Assembly: GCF_035222485.1 (NCBI RefSeq)
Contig: NC_085924.1
Coordinates: 3,410,001-3,474,000, forward strand
Direction of reading: 5' to 3'
Length of the DNA stretch: 64,000 nt
Origin: Podospora pseudoanserina
Lineage: Eukaryota; Ascomycota; Sordariomycetes; Sordariales; Podosporaceae
The translations under genes were made by a program, and so were the position numbers. This document shows positions 22,574 to 33,971 of this stretch, piece after piece. Within the stretch, counting starts at the first letter, position 1, and each line of letters starts with the position of its first letter. Under the pieces are notes generated by a model that saw nothing but the letters and a program-made list of their open reading frames with translations, had not been told where the DNA came from and did no database searches.

Positions 22574-25500
22574 TTATTCACTATCCCCCAACCCTGACTG
22601 CCCACACCCCTCGACATCATCCACACTCTCCAAACTCATCCTCGAGTCCCAGCTCCTCCTACCCCTCTCACCTCTCACTGTGGTAGCAGGGCTTGAAGAC
22701 CGGTTCCTGTTAGTATTCCAAAAAGAAACGATTTGCCCGTTGCCAACCCTAATTCCCGCTGCTGCTCTTGGTGGCGAAGTCGACAGTGGTGACGGCGTTC
22801 CCCTGCCTGTCCCACTCACAGCCCGATATCGTGAAACACTTCCTCGTGAGCTACTTGGAGGTGCAGGCGGCGGGGGGAAAGATGAGTTAGGCACTGGCAT
22901 GACCAGAGCAGGGGAATTCCTTGGGATGGTAGGCGTAACTGTCGTCAACTTTGGCGACGTAGAAGGAGTGGGCGAAGAGGCAACACTCAAATTTGACCGC
23001 CGAGGCGAGCCTTGTGGTCGAGAAGGGAGGTTGATGGAGGGATAGGAGAGTGACATCCTGTCATTAACGTGGTCCACCTCAGTCTCCCACCTTCTCACAT
23101 TGATTGGTGGCGGTGGTCGAAAAGGCGAGGTGGTGTGCGCCGGGCTTGAGTTTGCTGATCGGGTACCCCTGTCTCCACTTCCCCTGAATATGGGCGCTGG
23201 CGGTCGGGCAATGGCTCGTTCTTGAGCGGGGGCTGACTTTGATAGGGAGGAGCGTGGTGAACTTGACGGCGAAAGCAGTTTCTTCACCGTGGCCGCTGTC
23301 CAGGTCTTGGAGTCGGACAGCATTTTGCTGAGACCTGTGGAGAAATCCGACCCTAAGGCCTCGGAGTCGGGGGCTGGTGTCTTTTGGGCTTGTGGGAGGG
23401 AATAACTGTTGCGGCCCAGGAGAGTTAATGTTTTGGGTCGAGATGGGGTTGGGTCAGGAGGCGGGACGACAGACGGTGGAGGTGGTGTGGAGAGCTTGAT
23501 CTTGTTGAGGGACTGTTCAGCGTCGCTTCTGGCTGTGAGATAGTCGCTTCTGGGGATGGGACATCGTGACTGGGATGGACCACGTCTGGTTAGGAGGGAA
23601 GCCCGGGCTACTTCGTTGGTGAGCGCTACGCGTGCATTGGCGAGGACGGTTTTGTCGCGCCAGGAACTTGGCCTAGCATGGTCCTCAAAAGAGGGATTCT
23701 TGGTTTTCGCGAGGAAGCCGGCGGCATCGACGGTTGTTGTGGTTGAAGGCATGATGGTGGGAAACGGCGGGACCACTGTTGCTCTGTCCTCTTCGTCGCT
23801 GCTCGTTGGGTCCGGAAGGTTTATTTCTGGCATGTTGGGCATGGAAGCCATGCTGGGGTATGGCGCCCCTTGATCTTCGTCGTCTTCCTCCAGCAGTTGG
23901 GTAACGGGAAATTCCATGGGGTTCATCTCCTCGAGTCCAGGGCTTCGCAACTCAGCTTCCCAGCTGTTCTGGCTCTCACCACTCTGGATAGTCCCGTCGC
24001 TCTGCGACTCTGTCCCACTGCCATACCGGACGCGGTCGAAGACGCTGACAGGCTCCTCGTCATCGTCGTCCTCCGAGGCATGCTCACCACCCCGAACATT
24101 CACCTGCTCAATCTGCCAACGAATCCTTGCCAGCCTCTCTTCCAACTGTCCCCTTGCCTTGTCCATCCCATTCGGTTTTGGATATCTCCGGCTCTTCTCA
24201 AACCTCTTGACATTCTTCAACAGCTTCTCGCCATGGACGCAATACCTCCGATAGTCATCCGGCAGCCTCCCAATCTTTCTCCTCCTTCCCCCATCAAACC
24301 CACTGTGCCCCTCGTACCCGCAGTTAATCCTCCAGTCAGCCTCATCATAACTCTTACACCAGATCGCTGTAGACCTCTCCAGCCAAAAATGCGCCTCCCT
24401 CCTCTGATGCAAGCTCTCCATAAAGAAAGCCTGAACCACGCTGTGAATCCTGAGAATGTCCAAACTCGGCTCACCACTACCACTCTGCCGCGAGGAGCTT
24501 CTTCCCCCCGTACTTCCCCGAACTCTCCACATAGAACTCCCCCGCAACCTCATTCCTCTCCACCAACCCAAACGCAATCAGCACCCTCATCGTATTCCCC
24601 AAACTCGGCGCACCCCCCCTCACCCTATCCCTCGTCTTCACCGGCGTTACCTTATCCCCCAACGCCCCCATCCCAATCCCCAACCCCACCATCTCCACCG
24701 GAACATGCTGATCCCAAAAACACAACAAACTAATCAAATTCAAGCTCGCGTTCTCCCCTCTCGTCTCCAACTGCCTCACCACCGCCTGGTAAGCCTGCAA
24801 CCCCCCCAGCCCATTCCTCCCGCTCTTGAAACTAGCCAGATACCGCCCCAACGGCTCTCTCGTAGCCTTGATATGCTGCGCCGCTACGTGAATCATCAGC
24901 GGCAGCCTTCCCATGGCATTCACCAACTCCAACCCCAAAGCCAACTCCTCCTGGCTAAAAGGCGGTTTGCGTTCCATTTCCAAAAGCAGCAGCTCCCTCG
25001 CCTGATCAGGCGTCAACAGCCCCAGGTGAATAACCTGCGGATTATCCCACCTCGGCTCTGACGCCACCGCTCTTTCAGTGCTAGTATAAATCAACGAGGT
25101 GTTCCTCCCGTCAGGTATGAAATCCCCCAGCCCGTCCATATCGAACTGGACACCGTCAAAGACCATCAGCCAGTCACGTCTGTTTGACAGCCAGGCCTTG
25201 ACTGCCGAGACAACCTCCCTTGTAGTTGTATTCAGCGAGACAAGGGAGTTGGTCTTGGCTATCCGCCAAAACATCTGTTCAATCTCTTGCTTTGATTTGG
25301 CGCGTATCCAGAAGATGCCACCGGGGTAGTCGAGGAGGTGGGTAAAGACATACTGGCGGGCGAGGTGGGTTTTGCCTCCGCCGGGGAGGGACGAGATGAG
25401 GACAGCGGAGGTTCCCTCTGAGCGGCGTTTCCGGTCTTGGAGCATCTCGTGGAGGCCGCGGAGCTCATCGGTGCGGCCGAGGAAGAAGCTGTTGGGGCGG

Positions 25501-27104
25501 AAGGGGTCGGGGTGAATGAAGAGGGGTTCCTCCGAGGGTGGTAGTTGCTGAGGAGGTAAGGGTTGGGTTGGTGTAATAGCTGATGTTGGTGATGACGGTT
25601 CGGGTTCATGGTCGTGGTCGGAGTGGATGGACTCGATCATCATGGCTGGGGAGGAAGACAAGGAGGTTATCGACTCGACGAGGGAGGGTCGGGGGCGGTG
25701 ACGGAGGGAGACTAGTTCATTATTGTTGCCTGCTTTAGAGGCAGAAAACTATCAGCCGTTACTCAACACTTGATGATGAAACCAAAAGACACTTCTCCTG
25801 TCCCCTTTTGTTCGGACCCTAGCAGCGTTCAGGGGTCATATGGATAAGGCAACTGCCGTCCACAAACACAACCATACTTGGACGGACCAGGCGATGACCT
25901 ACCAATTCCCTGCTGATGCGCACCCGAAGCCAGCATACTTTCCTGTCGAAACCGTCAGTACATCTGATGGACACAAGGGCACAGCAGAAAACTCACATAA
26001 TTCCTCGCCCTCTCAAAATTCTCCAAGCTCGCCCTCAACTGCCTATCCTTCTCCTCCAACAACCACCTCGGCGGAATCAAATTCACCCCATCCGCCACCC
26101 ACTGCCTTAAAGTCGTGCTCACATTCCTCCACCCCGGCGCATTCTCCCCTTCAAACTTGCACATCCCCGAATGGTCCTTCTCAATCCCATAATACGTCAC
26201 CCCCGGCAGCTGAGGCCCCGCGCTCGCAGCATCAACAACCAAGATCTTGCTCCCCTTGACATCACTAGTATGCCCCTCATGCACCATCTGAATCCTAAAC
26301 CGTTGATACACATCCAAAAAATGGGAATTAATCTCCTGCAACCCCTCGTTATCCTTCTTCAGCGCCTTGAGCAGCACACTCTGCGTTTCAAACAACTTTC
26401 TCGGGATCGCCACCTCGCTCATCGCCTGGAGAACCCGTCCCCATATTGCGATGTCGGAGCCGTTATGTGGTGTCCCCAGGAAGATGATGCCGTATGTGCT
26501 GACAAAAACGGATCTGAAATCCTCCTGGTGATGGGCTCTCACATCATTGGAGTAGAGCAACGCCCTCTTGACCAGTATGCCCCCTAGACTATGGGCTACC
26601 CAGATGATGGGGTTACGTTCCGTCCCGTCGGCCTTGCGGTGGTGAGTCAAAGAGGTGATGAGTGACTGAGCGTGCTGGTGGATGAAGTTATCTGACGGGG
26701 ATCGGTTAGGCGTTTTGCGGGAGGAGTACACATCGGCGTTGTACCCATAGACGAGGATATTCGCATGTTGGTCTTTGAGTGCGGCAGGCAAGAGGTCGAC
26801 GGGCCAGTAGACGCCGTTTTCGCGCGAGGTCCAAGTCTTGAGGGGGTCGCCGTTGAGGCCGTGGACGAGGACGATGTCTGCTTTTGCGAGGGGGTGGGCG
26901 TAGACAGTTGTGAACTCGTAGCGGGAGGGGGGCAGGGTGATTTTGCCTTCGAGTTGGTCCTAAATGGTGGTTAGTGACGGGTTGAAAGGGGTCTTTGTTG
27001 AGAACGGCCCCGGCCCGTGAGGCGGGTGTGGTCTACCCGTCCACGCCGCTTGTCGACAACACTGAAGATGGGATAGAGCATGATGATATGTAAGCACTCA
27101 CCAT
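22574..27104 (-). CDS. NLR/STAND protein: SesB/DUF676-type hydrolase - NB-ARC - long disordered tail
   Basis: Minus strand. Exon 1 codes only ATG (27102-27104) and is cut at once by GTGAGT. Exon 2 (25997-26959) encodes an alpha/beta hydrolase with DIVLVHGLNGDPLKTW and the nucleophile motif WVAHSLGGILVKRAL, of the kind found on fungal NLRs. The next intron starts at 25996; its acceptor (near 25740) is uncertain because no candidate keeps the phase perfectly. The following exon carries FFLGRTDELRGLHEML, a P-loop SLPGGGKTHLARQ, Walker B WLMVFDGV and a GLPL-like GRLPLMIHVA. Near 24504-24509 the frame shifts by one base within a C6/G6 run. The other frame then continues (LDILRIHSVVQAFF) to a 500-residue Pro/Ser-rich tail. 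There are no WD, TPR or ankyrin repeats. This may be a live gene with a base-call error or a recent null. Confidence 0.72.
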
Positions 27105-28807
27105 TCTTTCTTGCTTTTTGTGGAGAGCCGTTCAACGGACAGGAATGAGATGAAAGAAAAGTGAGAGTTGACCATTAGTTCCTCCTTGGCATCGACGACG
27201 ACAAGGAGAAAACTATTGGGTGTGAAAGCCGTGATCAAAAGCGAATGAGTAAAAGAAAGTCTTATACCATGAGTTTGCCTGGTTACTATGCAACAAGCCA
27301 CCAGCAAAAAAAGGCGATCAAGGCTCAGTCTTGTATAGAAACCACTACCGATCCGGTTTTCCAGATCATCAGAAACATAAACACAATAGTCGGTCGTGTG
27401 CGACATGATTCAGTCTTTACTTACACGCCCGCTCATCTTCGGGCGAGAAGTAGGATGGAAAAGCAGCACATCACCCATCAGAGTCATCAGCGGACCTCAA
27501 CACACGAGCGCCTACAGTGCCCATTGTTTTGCCCCATTGAGGCAGCTGGGCAAGACAAAATGCGACGGGGCAAGGTTGGAAAAAGAGTGCAACTGTCACG
27601 AGCCCAGGTGGTTTGAGTGACCATCTGGCAGTGACCACCTGAGCATGTGCAGTGGTTGGTTGGAGTAAGTAGTTGGGGTAGCGTTCAACCTGTTTCATTT
27701 GACCGGCACAGAAACAACTCGACCAAAGGGACCTTGAAGGAACGGTCCGTCGGCTGTTGGCTCAAGATTGTTGCAGTTTGAGTGTACGCTATTGGCTTTG
27801 TCTTGCTCGAGTTCATGATGTAGCTGTGACCTGAAGCCTTCTCAGAAGTTTGCGAGGTCCTGCGCACAAGCACACATCCCAAGGCTGTCCGGCTCAAAGG
27901 CTATGTGCCACATTCGGGACCGGTCCCCGCCTTGGCTTTCTGTGACTTTTGAGTGACCGGCAGTTGAGCGCATGTGGGTGGGTTGCATCTGGGGCTGGGC
28001 TGCCTATCAAAGGTGACTGTTCAGATGCGAGTGTTGCGCGTGGCGGGCAAAGGCTAACGTCAGACTTGTGGAACATGACGGTTTGTATAAACGACAATAC
28101 TTCAAAAACCTGACATTGAGAAAGCTAATAGTGCGAGCAAGAAAACGCACGTAAAAAGCATGGAATACTGTCTCGGGAAGTCTGTCCGCGAATCGAGTTC
28201 CGTTAAGCACATCGAATTCGCCACGTCTGGTCGTTTTTAAACAAAAGATAGACTTCTTGCTAGCTGGCGAGAGTGACCGTGATGGGAGAACTAATGGCCG
28301 TTAAATTGGAGAAGGATAGACTCTAAACGATAGCCCTTGTCTAGCCGGGACGAGGCAGGGTGACACCAAGGGCTTGAGGGTGCTGTTCTGCTCTACCAGC
28401 GTCCCATGGAGAACTGCATGTTCGGCCGTTCCTGGTGATGACTATCACATATGGGCGCTCCAGCTGACCCTGGAGAAAACCGGCCGTATTGATGAGAGGA
28501 TAAAACTACGAGCAGGGAATGCTCAAAGGTGCCATGCAGTCGGACAATAGTTGACAAGCAACGTTCGGTACAACCTCTAGAATGTTCATGTGGGACAACG
28601 CCAGCTGCGCTAAACTCTAATTCGAGAACAGTGAGCTTGTCAGATCAACAGGTGGGGTGTGAACAGAGACCGCGCTTGTGGCGCAAACTACGATACGAGT
28701 AATTGTAAGACAACTGGACGTGGTGAGGTTACCACGGGCTTCTTCGGCTCGAGATGACCCCCACGATCCTGCGTGTCAAACTGTCTAGGTGGTGCAATCG
28801 ATGGTCT
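27105..28807. other. Intergenic 27.1-28.8 kb
   Basis: This is the NLR promoter side and the 3' flank of the FHA gene. I scanned for tRNA-like and coding signals and saw none that convince. Confidence 0.5.
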
Positions 28808-29818
28808 TTATGCCCTTGGCGCAAGCATGAGGACGTATTCCCTGGTGCTGGAGCCGAACTGAACCATGTCCTTATTCCGTAGCTCCAAATAGCGACTCTC
28901 TGGGACCTTGTCGCCGTTGAGCATGGTACCATTGGCGCTCTCGAGGTCTATCAGGTATGGTTTCACCCGGCCAATCTTGTCGCCAAATTCGTTCCGCTTC
29001 TCGGTGTATCGGAACTGAATAACGGCATGCTGCTTGCTGATGCTTGGATGTTCGGCAAGAAGATCGACGACGGCTTGCTCCCTCCCAACTAGCCAGCAGC
29101 TGCGACTGCCAAGATCGATAGTATCAACAATGTCTTCGCCCTTGAAAACAAACAGCTTCCACTCGTCGCGTGGTGAAGGTTTCCGTGCCTCTGCTGGTTC
29201 ATGGTATTTTAGGGTGATGGTCGTTCCGTCCGCTTGGGTCACCGAGTTGGAAGCAGCAGCCAGGGCGCCCGAGTTGCCAAAGTTGGGCTTTTCCTTGGGC
29301 TTCTCAGGCTCGCCGCCGTTACTGACTGCAAAAGAGTCATCCTGGGAGGGCAAGGGGCCACGATGTTTGACAAGATTTCGCTGGCTATCCGACCTTGCCT
29401 CGCGCGGTGGGCTCGGCCGTGAGGGTGAATGTCGACCCTCTGAACTACGATGGCGCCTCCGACGGTCTCTGCCGCCATTATCCGAGTCGCCATCGTCGCG
29501 TCGCTTCCTGCTGTCTCGTTCCGCACTCCTGTCCCTGTGGCTGCGGTGATCTCGGTCCCGATCTCTGTGGCCGTCCCTTTCCCTTCTCCTTTCCCTGTCT
29601 CTATCTCTGTCTCTTGAGCGATCCCGACCTGTCGGCGATCTTGAGCGCCGTCTATGTCCGCGCTCGCGAGATCGTGTTCGGTAGCTGCTGCCTCTCTCTG
29701 TGTCTTCTTCCCGATGCTTTCTTTTGCGGTCTTCGGCGCCGTCTCTTGGCTCCCTGTTCCTGTCGTGCTTTGTCGAACGCGACCTTTGGCTGTCTTGTCT
29801 TGGAGAGTGATCGCCCAT
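28808..29818 (-). CDS. SNIP1/Pml1-like FHA-domain splicing-associated protein
   Basis: A single exon encodes 336 residues. The N-terminal half is an Arg/Asp/Ser-rich RD/RS region (e.g. RDRSRDRDRDRERRRERD), as in human SNIP1 and its fungal counterparts. The C-terminal half is an FHA domain: WLVGRE (beta strand with the phosphopeptide-contact Arg), HPSISKQHAVIQFR (the conserved S..H) and LESANGTMLNG (the NG turn), ending YVLMLAPRA. Members belong to the RES pre-mRNA retention and splicing complex in the nucleus. The start is followed at once by MGDHSPRQDSQRSRS, and an AACCCTAACCC element lies only about 15 bp upstream of the ATG. Confidence 0.88.
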   Translation of the reverse strand: MGDHSPRQDSQRSRSTKHDRNREPRDGAEDRKRKHREEDTERGSSYRTRSRERGHRRRSRSPTGRDRSRDRDRDRERRRERDGHRDRDRDHRSHRDRSAERDSRKRRDDGDSDNGGRDRRRRHRSSEGRHSPSRPSPPREARSDSQRNLVKHRGPLPSQDDSFAVSNGGEPEKPKEKPNFGNSGALAAASNSVTQADGTTITLKYHEPAEARKPSPRDEWKLFVFKGEDIVDTIDLGSRSCWLVGREQAVVDLLAEHPSISKQHAVIQFRYTEKRNEFGDKIGRVKPYLIDLESANGTMLNGDKVPESRYLELRNKDMVQFGSSTREYVLMLAPRA

Positions 29819-30736
29819 TGTTACTGATTTTGAACCCTAACCCGGAAAAGTCGAAGTGAATGATTTTTCTGTGTGTTGATCCAAAGGACAGGTTCAAAGG
29901 GTCGATAACAGCAATTGCTGGAGGTGAATGCGCGACGTCTTTCATTCAGTGGGGCTTCCAGCAGCCAGCTCGCAGGGGGCCCGCAGCCTGGGCGTTGTGG
30001 GGGCAGCCTGTGCAGGGGCCTTCCAAAAGGCAGCCTACGCTCACAGAGGGATGACCGAATGACTCCAGCCTTACATAATCCTTCCCTGGCCCACCTGGCT
30101 GGAGCCTAGCTGCTCTTGGTCTCTCCCACCTTCCAACTGCTCACTGTTCACTGCTCACTGCTGGCTGTTGTTCGCCTGACCACTGCCAACTCCACCCTCT
30201 GTCATCAGCCCGACCCTCGGATGCCTCATAGCATCACATCCTCTTGCTCTTTCTGTCCTCTTCAACCATAAACCACATTCTCAGTGCCCTGCACCTGTCA
30301 TTTTAGCTCCCGGTTTCCCAGCACCCTCTGAACCAAGGAACCCGCGCATACTCTCGGTCGCTAGTGACGAGTAACAAGCCCAGCAGCCAGCCAGTCACCC
30401 ACCGGCCGCCGTGTCTTCGATCCGTTCTACGTACGGTGCTATTGTTATCAAATCAAGAACAACGGGAGACATTTCTCTCGTCTGATTACCCACCGCTCTT
30501 ATAAGCCATCGTTTCCCGTCATCCTCCCGCTCTCCCATCGACCTTCTTCGCCTCGGGTGGCGTTACCGACACTGCCCCATCCTCTTATATAAGCCGGCAC
30601 CATTCCCGCCACAAGAAAGCGGAAAGCCGCTGAGGCGACGATCTCCTCTGGAAATATCACGGCTCCTAACAAGAGGGTTCTCGCTTCAGCTGGCCCAGAT
30701 ACCGCTCCTCCCACTCCCGTCACCACCTCCTCCAAC
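29819..30736. promoter_or_regulatory. Divergent promoter, SNIP1-like / RBR ligase
   Basis: This is 0.9 kb between two divergent start codons. It holds the telobox, a TATA-like TATATAAG at 30586-30593, and about 45 sense codons in frame with the RBR start (30600-30736) but without an ATG. No separate gene is visible. Confidence 0.55.
29833..29843 (+). promoter_or_regulatory. Telobox-like AACCCTAACCC
   Basis: The reverse complement is GGGTTAGGGTT, nearly two telomere units. It lies 15-25 bp upstream of the SNIP1-like ATG. The identical 11-mer recurs at 58265-58275. Confidence 0.5.
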
Positions 30737-32453
30737 ATGGACACTGACGACGAGTTCATGTCTACTGTCTCTAGTGAGGATGATATGCTCCCGGATGACA
30801 GCGACAATGACATCTCTGGTGATGATGGTGAGTAACCCGCCTTGCGCCTACTCTCCCGATTAAGCACTGACACACAACCTTGCATAGACTTCGGATTCGA
30901 CGACGAGCCAGATCCGGATCTCGGCATCCAGCAAGACATAGGCCAGAATAAGAGAGCGCCTTACGATGTCAGCTTCAGGGTATACGAGCCGCAGGACATA
31001 CAACAACAGCAAGACGTTCTAATCGACGAAGTAAACATGATTTTAAACATCTCAAAAGAGGAATCAGCAATTCTATTGCGGCACTTCAGGTGGAACAAAG
31101 AGCGTCTCTTGGAGCAGTACATGGACCACCGGGAGAAGGCTCTTGAGGCTGCTGGTCTCTCCCAAACGACATCGGGTCCACCAAAGCTGGAAGTGATACC
31201 CGGGTTCTGCTGCGATATCTGCTGTGAGGATGAGGAAGGCCTACAATCGTTTGCCTTGAAGTGCGGCCACCGCTTCTGCGTCGACTGTTACCGCCATTAT
31301 CTGGGTCAAAAGATCCGAGAGGAAGGCGAGGCTGCGCGCATCCAGTGTCCTGCCGAGGGTTGTAACATCATCATCGATGCTAGATCATTGGACCTGCTCG
31401 TAACCGCCGAGCTGACGGAACGATACCACAAACTGCTCAACCGCACCTATGTCGAAGACAAGGAAACGCTGAAGTGGTGTCCCGCCCCTGACTGCCAGAA
31501 CGCCATCGAGTGTGGCATCAAGAAGAAGGACCTGACAAGGATCGTGCCCACGGTCGCTTGCTCGTGCAGCCATCGGTTTTGCTTTGGGTGCATCCTGAAC
31601 GATCACCAACCTGCCCCTTGCGAGTTGGTAAAGAAGTGGCTCAAGAAATGTGCCGATGACAGCGAGACGGCGAATTGGATTTCGGCCAACACCAAGGAGT
31701 GTCCCAAATGCAATAGCACCATCGAAAAAAACGGAGGTTGCAACCACATGACGTGTCGTAAGTGCAAGCATGAGTTTTGTTGGATGTGCATGGGTCTGTG
31801 GTCGGAGCATGGGACGAGCTGGTACAATTGCAACAGGTTTGAGGAAAAGAGCGGGACGGATGCCCGTGATGCCCAGGCCAAATCCAGGGTCTCTCTGGAG
31901 CGTTATCTCCATTACTACAACCGCTACGCCAACCACGAACAGTCTGCCCGCCTGGACAAGGACCTTTTTGCGAAGACGGAGAAGAAGATGGTTCAGCTGC
32001 AAAAGGAATCGGGCATGTCGTGGATCGAGGTTCAATATCTCAGCGCAGCCTCGATGGCACTGCAGACCTGCCGACAGACGCTCATGTGGACGTACGCTTT
32101 TGCCTTTTATCTTGCCAGGAACAACTTGACAACGATTTTTGAGGACAATCAAAAGGACTTGGAGTTGGCGGTCGAGTCTCTTTCCGAGATGTTTGAGAAG
32201 CCCGTAACTGAGCTTGCGGATAGCAGGCTCAAGGTGGACATCATGGACAAGACATCCTACTGCAACAAGCGGCGGATCATCTTGCTTGACGACACAGCCC
32301 GGAATTTGTCAGAAGGTTTGTCTCGGCCCTACTTTCCTACCTATGCCCGTCGAATAGTGTCAAAGTTAACAGCAATGTGTGTTAGGGAAATGGATCTTCA
32401 ATGTGGAATTCAGCAATCCGACGCCAATCAGCGGGCCAAGCTCCCGTAAGTAG
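30737..32453 (+). CDS. RBR-type E3 ubiquitin ligase, ariadne family
   Basis: It transfers ubiquitin through a RING-HECT hybrid mechanism. The exons are 30737-30827, 30888-32315 and 32386-32453 (528 residues). Order: acidic N-terminus (MDTDDEFMSTVSSEDDM); a UBA-like segment (ILNISKEESAILLRHFRWNK); RING1 (CCDICCEDEEGLQSFALKCG, then HRFCVDCY). Next come IBR (KWCPAPDC...CSHRFCFGCI) and RING2 (CPKCNSTIEKNGGCNHMTC...CWMC), whose catalytic Cys is the one in NGGCNHM (about Cys315). A C-terminal ariadne domain (RYLHYYNRYANHEQSARLDK) follows. The small third exon gives GKWIFNVEFSNPTPISG. An NLS-like open stretch (TRKRKAAEA) precedes the ATG in frame. All zinc ligands look intact. Confidence 0.93.
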
Positions 32454-33108
32454 GAGTCACCTGTGGAGATACCCAGAGAGTCACGCATGGAGACACCAGA
32501 GACCCCAGAGAGGCCCGACAACTTTTGGCGCTTTTTACGACGACTTTTGGGGCTTCTTCATTGCGATATCCAACGACGACTTTTCAGCACTTTGTGATTG
32601 AGTGGATGAGAATCTAGACCCGGCATTCAGTATGGCCGTGCGCTACTCTTGCTGCCTTTATCTCGCAATTCTGTTTTCTGTTCCTTTCAGCGGCTCGTGG
32701 TGGCGTAGCCCAGGTGGGCGGTTTGGGCTTTTACGGGGCTTCGGGGTTTATTAGTGTTTGCCTTCAGCGTCGGACGATATCTTTTTGACCATGCGTGAGC
32801 CATCGAGAACGGTCTTTTTGGCGGGCATGGGTTAGGAACACATTGGTGGGAGTTTAACATTGCTTTGGGAAGGAGCTAGGTCTCAAGCTTCTTGTCTGTT
32901 CTGGTATTAGAGGGAAGGGGTAATGCGCATTATCGGGAAACATGGAGGAAAGGGGAGGGGGAAATCATCATATGGACTTTTTAGTTATCGGCTCTTATTT
33001 TGTTGACTCCCTTTTTACTCATGAAGAAAATCAAGCGACGAGATATAGCCATAGAATCAAGGCTCAAGGTCGAGCGAGACGATTAGTATATTTTAACAGA
33101 TCACTTCT
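32454..33108. other. 3' flank of the RBR gene
   Basis: I see nothing beyond T-rich 3' UTR-like sequence. Confidence 0.5.
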
Positions 33109-33435
33109 CTAAAAGTCGTCATGCGGACGTGGTGGCCGGTCGTCGTGATTGTGCCCCCGCCTTGTGATGTCTTTTTGTCTTGGCTTGGTTCCCGTGGATG
33201 GCAGTTCGTGTGGGGTAGAAGTGGCCCCGGAGGCTGAACCGGCATCTAGCATCTGGGGTTTGGGATGGAGGGGGATCCACAGCGCCGAGTTTCGGTCCAT
33301 TTTTTTAGGTGATGCGCCGGGGAGCTGGTGAGACTGTTCGTTTTGTCTAGAAGAGCATATAGATAATAAAAGGGAGCCTATGCTCAAAGTGATTAGAGTT
33401 CCAAAGACCGAGAGTATAGCTACGTGAGAGAGCAT
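33109..33435 (-). CDS. Small hypothetical single-pass membrane protein
   Basis: A 108-codon frame starts at an ATG. It has one clear N-terminal hydrophobic helix (ILSVFGTLITLSIGSLLLSI) and then a polar tail rich in Pro, Ser, His and Arg. No family is recognised. Its only support is an intact frame and sensible topology, so it may not be a gene. Confidence 0.35.
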   Translation of the reverse strand: MLSHVAILSVFGTLITLSIGSLLLSICSSRQNEQSHQLPGASPKKMDRNSALWIPLHPKPQMLDAGSASGATSTPHELPSTGTKPRQKDITRRGHNHDDRPPRPHDDF

Positions 33436-33971
33436 AGATTGAAACAGCCAGGCGGCCTTAAACAATTACCCGCAGCTGCATATATATGCAACCTTGATGA
33501 ACCACCCACCACACCCGCGTAAAGACTTTGGCCGACGGTTTCCGGGTCAGGGTCAATTCTCAACCCTCTGCCGAACAGCCTTTCCGAGGGGCGGAGACAT
33601 GCCGGGGAAGCAGGGACCACGGCTACTGGCGTCGGCCATTGACGGGATTCGTAGGTAATGAACCCATTCGTTGGAAGTTCGCGCGCACGAAGGAAATGGG
33701 CCCGCGGCTCTCCGATGACTTGAGTTTACGTAGGCGCTTGTAGTAGGCTATGTTTTCTTTTGAGTCGTTGGTTTTCCCATTTTCTCCTTTTTTTTTTTTT
33801 CCTCTCTCCATCTTCAAATCCTGAGTTTTGGGTTACAAAGTTATAACAGTTACTCCTCCCCCACATCTTGTGACTGTTGTACCTCAACGGCTTGTGGCTT
33901 TTATTCCACATTATACCCGCTCTCTCTTAACTCCGAACTCACACTCTCATCGTGAAGTGAAAGCCGTCAAG
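33436..33971. other. Intergenic and promoter of the CoA-transferase
   Basis: It contains a T-run (about 33788-33800) and pyrimidine-rich sequence before the start of the next gene. No gene. Confidence 0.5.
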
